Assembly: GCA_963513935.1 (NCBI GenBank)
Contig: OY740765.1
Location: 152,235,830-152,299,829 of the forward strand
DNA: 64,000 bases
Direction of reading: 5' to 3'
Source of the DNA: Aphrophora alni
Lineage: Eukaryota; Arthropoda; Insecta; Hemiptera; Aphrophoridae
A program made the translations under genes and the position numbers. This document shows, one piece after another, positions 58,960 to 64,000 of the stretch. The notes beneath the pieces were generated by a model. The model was given only the letters and a program-made list of their open reading frames with translations. It searched no databases and was not told the origin of the DNA. Within the stretch, counting starts at the first letter, position 1, and every line of letters begins with the position of its first letter.

Positions 58960-60130
58960 ATTGACAAAAGGCGCGGGTTGTGTTTTAGTCCGAAGCCAGT
59001 GGAACGGAAATGATAGAAAATTCTAGGAACTGCAATACAGTACTGCCATGTAACCGGTAACGTGGCGAAGTGAGTTGAGCGGTCCGTTCCAGAACATTCC
59101 AACTTCCGGCTCCAACGTTACATTTTTACATTAGAGATGGGACCAATGACTCAATCGTGTGATTCAATTCAAATGAAACAACTCGTACAACTGTTTCAGA
59201 TCACTGTTTCGATTCATCTGAATCATTTGAATCATTTACAAATATTCAACTCTTAACAAATCATGACTAACACTGTATATATGTTTCAGATCCATAATGA
59301 TTCTTGTTGTTGTCAATGCATTCATAACAAAATAAATTAATGCAAGTATTTATTAAAGATGCATTGTAAAAAATAATATTAAGAAAGTAGAGTAAATAAA
59401 AATGCTTTTAAGTACCGGGTATAGAGCAATTTGTTGTATTCAAATTACGAATTTAAATGTTTTGATAAAGTATATTTTGTAATGAAATTTTTGTAAACCA
59501 GGTTAGAAATAAAGCATTGTTAGTTTTAAAAGTATGAAATTTAATATAAACATTAGTAAGAAAAAGTAAATGATAAATTATAACTTTCAGTACAGATTAA
59601 ATTTTAATAAAGTCAGAAATATTAATCTTATTCTTTTAAATTAACATTTAAAAACATTATTTTTGAAATTTTATTGCTGGCTAAACAATTCCGTCGGTCA
59701 TTTATCAAATATCCACTTTATGAAAAAATACGTTCACAAGGAACGCACACACTGTTTCAAGATCAGTAACTACTAATAATTTTAAATGAAACACTGAAGC
59801 AAAGCAAGAATCAAATGAAACATGTGAGTCAAACTGAGTAAGATTCTATTACGGGGAGTGAGAGATAGAAACCTTGAATCGGCGCAGTGCGCGCTGCGCA
59901 CTGCATGCATAGCAGTAGTAGTATTTGAGTCAAAAGATTCAAATCATTGCTCTTGGTGATTCAGATTCATTTGTCGTCAGCCGTGTTTCGAAACATTGAG
60001 TTGAAACACCACTGAGTTACACATCTCTATTTTACATTCCAACTCGGCGTTCAGTACGGACTGGACGTGTTTTTGTTCAGAAGAAAAATGGTGCGTTTTA
60101 GGAAGAAAAGTATTTAGTAAAGTGAATTTC
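58960..60130 (+). promoter_or_regulatory. Promoter-like GC-richer region, split by a hAT MITE
   Basis: Apart from the MITE (59132-60029), about 58970-59123 and 60038-60100 are markedly less AT-rich than the surroundings, with CCGGTAACGTGGCGAAG and ATTCCAACTCGGCGTTCAGT. A TTCAGTAC initiator-like site lies at about 60051. This resembles an insect promoter or CpG-containing 5' region leading to the exon candidate at 60167. No TATA box is evident. It is inference from composition and position. Confidence 0.3.
59132..60029. mobile_element. 898-bp hAT MITE with 8-bp target duplication
   Basis: TTTTACAT at 59124-59131 is repeated at 60030-60037. Tips are TAGAGATGGGAC and (complement) TAGAGATGTGTA, typical of one hAT group. 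Subterminal regions hold repeated GATTCA/GAATCA/TGAAAC words, probable transposase-binding sites. The centre is AT-rich without a gene; a GCGCAGTGCGCGCTGCGCAC motif lies near 59882. Confidence 0.9.
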
Positions 60131-60166
60131 TTGGTCATAAAAAGGTTGTGTTATACATCGAAACTC

Positions 60167-60199
60167 ATGGCAATCATGATGAGTGCAAAATCTAATAAG
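60167..60199 (+). CDS. Candidate first coding exon of a host gene
   Basis: ATG at 60167 opens MAIMMSAKSNK, ending in AAG directly before GTAACA, a good splice donor at 60200. It follows the promoter-like region. An earlier ATG at about 60089 gives only MVRFRKKSI then stop. Eleven codons cannot identify a protein, and the next exon was not found. Treat as a hint only. Confidence 0.25.
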
Positions 60200-60201
60200 G
60201 T

Positions 60202-60977
60202 AACAAGTTGTATTTTTTAAAGTAAACAGAAATATCAACTATTTGACTTCAGACATTTTCTTTTCATTTGAACACTTAATGTTGAAACAAATTTACATAA
60301 CGTTTATAGGACTGTACAAATTTCACATATATGTATAGGATATAAGTAGTCTATAAGATAATGATGATTTTTGTAAAAATTAACTAAATTAGCAGTAAAA
60401 AAAGATTTCGTTTCAAACTAAACATGCTTGCCTAAACATTCATTGAGTAGGCTACACCCATTCATTCATGTTTCACATGTATATAGCCGACCTGGTAAGT
60501 ATCGACTAGAGCCAGAACCTTGTTTTTTCATAAATATATATTATATTAAGTAAAGAAATTTTATTAAGAAAATAATCTACACATTAACTCAAACAAAATT
60601 AGTAAAGCTTGCATAATTAGGTGTTGCAAAATGGCGTCCATACACAAAATGGCGTCCATACTCATACACAAAATGGACGCCTAACATTAGAAAGATAGTT
60701 TTGATGTTCTTTTATATATTTGATTTTTAATATCTGTAATCACAATTAAAGACGACAACTAATAAAATAACACATATAAACTTACAAATTGGTTCTAGTC
60801 TCTAAATAACCCAGGATGGTGAATGTGTCTGGTTGTAGCCTACTCTTAACTTCATAATTGATAGCTTTGAAATAAAATAGTTTACCCTATAAGGGAATAT
60901 TTTTGCACTGGTACTAGAAGCAAATCCATTACCAAACAAATCTGTATAGAAACAAAATTTGGTGGTAGAGATACTTT
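60202..60977. other. Non-coding; short tandem repeat
   Basis: CACAAAATGGCGTCCATA-type units occur about twice at 60628-60662, followed by a partly inverted ACAAAATGGACGCC. GTAAGTATCGACTAG at about 60495 recurs as GTCAGTATCGACTAG near 63442, perhaps flanking repeats of the retroelement between them. Confidence 0.4.
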
Positions 60978-62160
60978 TTGGTGGTAAATGCACTAAATTT
61001 AAAAATAATTTTAGGTTGTGATTTTTTAAGAAAACATGAGGTGAAAATAGATTTTAAACGAGAAATTATTTGTTTTGAAATAAATAATAAAATAATAACA
61101 AAATTTTACAATAAATTCAACAATAACAGGTTAGGTGCATTGAAATTATGTGATTCAGATTCAATTTTTAATGATTTAGAAAACCTAAGTGATGATGTTA
61201 TTCCTATACAGGAAATATTATTCATGCATTATAGTAGGTAAAGTCTTTTGTGAAAATGATAATAATTTTATTGATAAAGATCAAGAATGGTGTGATAATA
61301 AATAGGCTATGATGTCTTAATAAATACTAATCTTACTATTAACAATTAAAAACTCTGTTAGATAAATATTGAGCAATATTTTCGGACAAACCAGGAAAAA
61401 TTAGAAATTTTAATGCAAAATTGAACATAACTAATAAAGGAAAGTTTATAAATTGATCATATGCTATTATACCACATTCAAAAAAGGAATTGGTAAATAA
61501 TGAAATTGAGAAATTAATAGCCTTAGATATTATAGAAAACTCATAGACAGTCCATATTCTAATCCTTTAGTGTGTGTTATAAAAAAGGATGGCTTAGTGC
61601 GTTTATGTCTAGATGCTAGGCAAGTAAATAAAGTGATTATAACCGTTTTGAGAGGGTAAAATATATTAGTAGGCCTACCATAGATTTGGTATCTGGGTTT
61701 TGGTAAATAGCCTATCTTTGGACAAAACATCTAGGAAATATGTTGCTTTTAATTTTAATGGTAGAAACCTACAATTCAAAAGACTACCTTTTGGTCTAAA
61801 TGTAAGCACATCATATTCAAAAAAGGCCTAACACAAGTTTTAGGTCCTGAAGTGATAGAATTTGCGGTAGTATATGTAGATAACATTTGTATAACATCAA
61901 AATCCTTTAAAGAACATTTAATTCATCTAGATAAAATATTTGATAGGCTAAAAAGATTTAATTTTTTCCGATTAATCCTGGCACAAAGGGATTGTTATAT
62001 ACGCAGAAGGTTTTTAGTTTTCTTTGGACTCTTTCTTAGTATTATCCCTAACTTTAACGCATTTTTTAATTATAGACTGAGGATATCCATTAGTAACCAA
62101 ATCTTTTTTATGCGATTTAGTTCTTGGATAGATCAACTATCAGAAAAAAATAGGTAATTA
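60978..62160 (+). pseudogene. Ty3/gypsy pol remnant (protease and reverse transcriptase)
   Basis: The plus strand encodes NLKIILGCDFLRKHEVKIDF (60978 on), the end of a retroviral-type protease with the ILG block. Then come YAIIPHSKKELVNNEIEKLI and IIENS (near 61470-61540), VCVIKKDGLVRLCLDARQVN (near 61575), YVAFNFNGRNLQFKRLPFGL (near 61740), and AVVYVDNICITSKSFKEHLI (near 61870). The family's catalytic YVDD has become YVDN, so even without its frameshifts the enzyme would lack a metal ligand. Integrase, gag and LTRs are not seen. It is a different lineage from the gypsy copy at 39-40.5 kb, judging by the SNPLVCV/LCLDAR wording. A MITE sits immediately downstream. Confidence 0.85.
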
Positions 62161-62187
62161 TATAGCAAAGTAGCCTCACTTCAAAAT

Positions 62188-62884
62188 CAATTTTTAAAGG
62201 TTTTATTCGTCAAATAAATGTTGGAAAAATATTTTACTATCGAAAAAAGAGTGTCGGAAAGATGATTAATTAATATAATTACACAAGAAAATCTTAATCA
62301 GAGTCAAATTCTGCTGCAAATTCAGTAGAAGAGGAATTTATTGAATTTAAATGTATTTCACTCGGAGTTTTCAAGGAGATTAAAAATACATGTTTTCTTA
62401 TACTTTTAAAAGGACATCAGGCCGATAAAACTAAAGACAAATAATTATTCTGGGTTTCTATGATTTGTGTTGATTTGTACTTTTAAAAGTACATCAGGCT
62501 ATTAGGCCTATAAACTAGTTCACCTCTGGGTCTTAGGAGGTTAAGGTGGCGCCGTATTTTCCTTGTTTTATTTTTTTATCCTCTATTACATACCTTACTT
62601 CATAAGAATAAATAATGTTTTCTTTGCTGTAAATATGTAGGGCTGTATTATTATATGTCACGAAAGGTTTGGCCAGGTTGCTATATATATAAAACCACCT
62701 GGCCAAACCTTCCGTACGTTTATTGAAGTGAATGTCATGAGTATGAAAGATAACACAGAGTTAATTTTTTCACGAAAAAAACAACTTGTGTAATTATATT
62801 ATGTAATCATCTTTCCGACACTTTTTTTTCGATAATAAAATATTTTTCCAACATTTATTTGACGAATAAAACCCATAAAAATTG
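62188..62884. mobile_element. 697-bp MITE with about 90-bp inverted ends
   Basis: CAATTTTTAAAGGTTTTATT at 62188 matches the complement of the right end (CAATTTTTATGGGTTTTATT, to 62884). The arms remain near-identical for about 90 bp through TGTTGGAAAAATATTTTA and GTGTCGGAAAGATGATTA. Inside, TACTTTTAAAAGGACATCAG and TACTTTTAAAAGTACATCAG form a diverged direct repeat. There is no coding capacity. The superfamily is not determined. Confidence 0.8.
62664..62711. repeat. Perfect 15-bp-stem hairpin inside the MITE
   Basis: AAGGTTTGGCCAGGT (62664-62678) and its exact complement (62697-62711) enclose an 18-nt ATATAT-containing loop. Confidence 0.85.
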
Positions 62885-63585
62885 GCCATATAGGCCCTAA
62901 TTACCAAAAAATATTATTGTCTGTCGAGTAAGAAATGAACTATTCCTTCCTTGACCGAGTTAGGGCGATTAGAAAAGTAGTTTAGATATATATCCCCATA
63001 TGTATGGGTTACTTAAATTTCACAAGCCTAACGTCCCTCTTGGGCCTATAATTAGCTCTCGGGATTCCCCATGCAGGGAATTATCAAAATATTGATTTAT
63101 TCTCTCCAGTCTTGTATTGTTTCTTATACACAAATAATGGCAAATGTCCGAACAAAGGATAACATTAATACAAATATTCCATCATTAAGTAATGATTTTC
63201 AAAATAGAATAAAATGTTTGGCCTACCTTTTAATGAAACCATCAAAATTGTAATAGTATACTCAGTTAATGTTCTTATGTGTCTATATTATTTCCTTATT
63301 CACATAACAATCTTACTGTGCTATCTTACTTAAGTTATACATATTCACATTTTATTTATGCTTAGATTTTTCGACCATTTCCTATATTTTTAGTATGCCT
63401 ATCATAATATATACAATAAATTTTTATTTTATTTTACAAGGTCAGTATCGACTAGTGATAATAGGCAAGTAGATTAATTACTTATATAGTCTAGGTGACA
63501 AATGCTTAATAATGAGATAACCTAGTTTTGACATATGAATAAAATGGTATTAATGTTTGTGAGTGGAATATATATATAAGTTACG
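62885..63585. other. Non-coding, nothing identified
   Basis: AT-rich flank between the MITE and the LTR. The 60-codon frame at 63071-63253 has no family motif. Confidence 0.45.
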
Positions 63586-63871
63586 TGTTGGGCCGTAACG
63601 ATTAGGTTTTGAAAAAAAAGTTTTATTTCTTTAAACAACCTTTATTTATTATAACAATTTTAATACTCCCTTAAAATATATTACAATAAATGCTTTAACG
63701 TGTTATACAGTGAAACTATGATCTAGTGATACTTAATAGCACGGAGTCTGGTTTGGAACTAACTATCCTTTCTTACTTTACTATTAAAGAAAACTATGCT
63801 GACTTAACACTAAAGCTTCTAGAAGCTTGTAGAAACTTCTATGCATACAGTTGACTAAACAATATTCCTCA
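63586..63871 (-). mobile_element. Probable 3' LTR of a Ty1/copia-like element (body beyond the window)
   Basis: On the minus strand the segment starts TGAGGAATATTG at 63871 and ends CGGCCCAACA at 63586 (TG...CA), with AATAAA near 63625 shortly before the end, as in an R/U5 region. Directly upstream on the same strand lies a purine tract (63890-63878), expected next to a 3' LTR. The internal domain would lie at higher coordinates outside the window. No second LTR is available to confirm the borders. Confidence 0.5.
63816..63840. promoter_or_regulatory. Heat-shock-element-like array of five alternating pentamers
   Basis: Five contiguous pentamers read CTTCT AGAAG CTTGT AGAAA CTTCT. This is the nTTCn/nGAAn alternation bound by HSF trimers, with a single mismatch (TTG for TTC in the third unit). 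It lies in the presumed U3 part of the LTR. Confidence 0.55.
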
Positions 63872-63877
63872 ACGTAA

Positions 63878-63890
63878 CTCCTCCATCCCT
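63878..63890 (-). other. Polypurine tract
   Basis: The minus strand reads AGGGATGGAGGAG, six bases before the presumed LTR start; it would prime plus-strand DNA synthesis. Confidence 0.5.
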
Positions 63891-64000
63891 AAAGAGAACT
63901 TGGGGGTAGGTTGAGGCACCTGTACATTAGAAGGGTGTATCGACTCCCTTGAAGTCGATATCATTTTCTTAAAATATACAAACATTATTTGTAACAAGTA

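Noticed and set aside
1..64000. CRISPR array, operon or prokaryotic mobile system
   Set aside because: No regularly spaced direct repeats with unique spacers and no bacterial gene organisation; the content is eukaryotic.

Overview
The window is eukaryotic nuclear DNA and very AT-rich. It has no operons, no bacterial-style ribosome binding sites and no long host gene; long stretches are non-coding and what can be read is mostly broken transposon genes. The mixture of jockey/CR1-, RTE- and RNase H-type LINEs, Penelope, Ty3/gypsy and Ty1/copia elements, piggyBac, Harbinger, mariner/pogo, hAT, a Helitron with an OTU domain, and tRNA- and 5S-related SINE-like pieces points to an arthropod, most likely an insect with a large repeat-rich genome. 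That placement is inference from the element profile, not from a host marker gene.

Layout. 1-9 kb: a broken LINE (minus) abutting a Harbinger transposase remnant, a broken piggyBac transposase, and a 1.9 kb element with long inverted ends. 9.4-9.7 kb: the best host coding exon, apparently a terminal exon. 10.5-11.4 kb: a tRNA-type SINE and LINE debris. 13.8-17.1 kb: a long imperfect inverted duplication with a deleted piggyBac element in its loop and a pogo/Tigger element in one arm. 17-31 kb: non-coding DNA with five copies of one dispersed repeat, a TIR element, a LINE 3' end, foldbacks and microsatellites. 31.8-38.5 kb: an OTU-carrying Helitron (minus), interrupted by a 1,431-bp hAT element with a perfect 8-bp target duplication. 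39-46 kb: Ty3/gypsy pol, a hAT remnant, a 480-bp hAT MITE, a 5S-derived piece and a Penelope fragment. 46.7-49.5 kb: one nearly intact reading frame of about 930 codons with two in-frame stops, encoding zinc fingers, a tyrosine-recombinase-like core and a Myb/SANT-like tail; this is the most gene-like object here. 50-60 kb: mostly non-coding, with two more hAT MITEs with 8-bp duplications and a SCAND3/GTF2IRD2-type hAT remnant. 60-64 kb: a possible host first exon, a second Ty3/gypsy pol remnant, a 697-bp MITE, and the 3' LTR of a probable Ty1/copia element carrying a five-unit heat-shock-element-like array.

The genes do not form a pathway. The order of events can be read from nesting: hAT inserted into the Helitron, pogo into the right arm of the inverted duplication, piggyBac into its loop, and a hAT MITE into promoter-like DNA near 59-60 kb. 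Family names come from my recognition of conserved motifs; no database search was possible.
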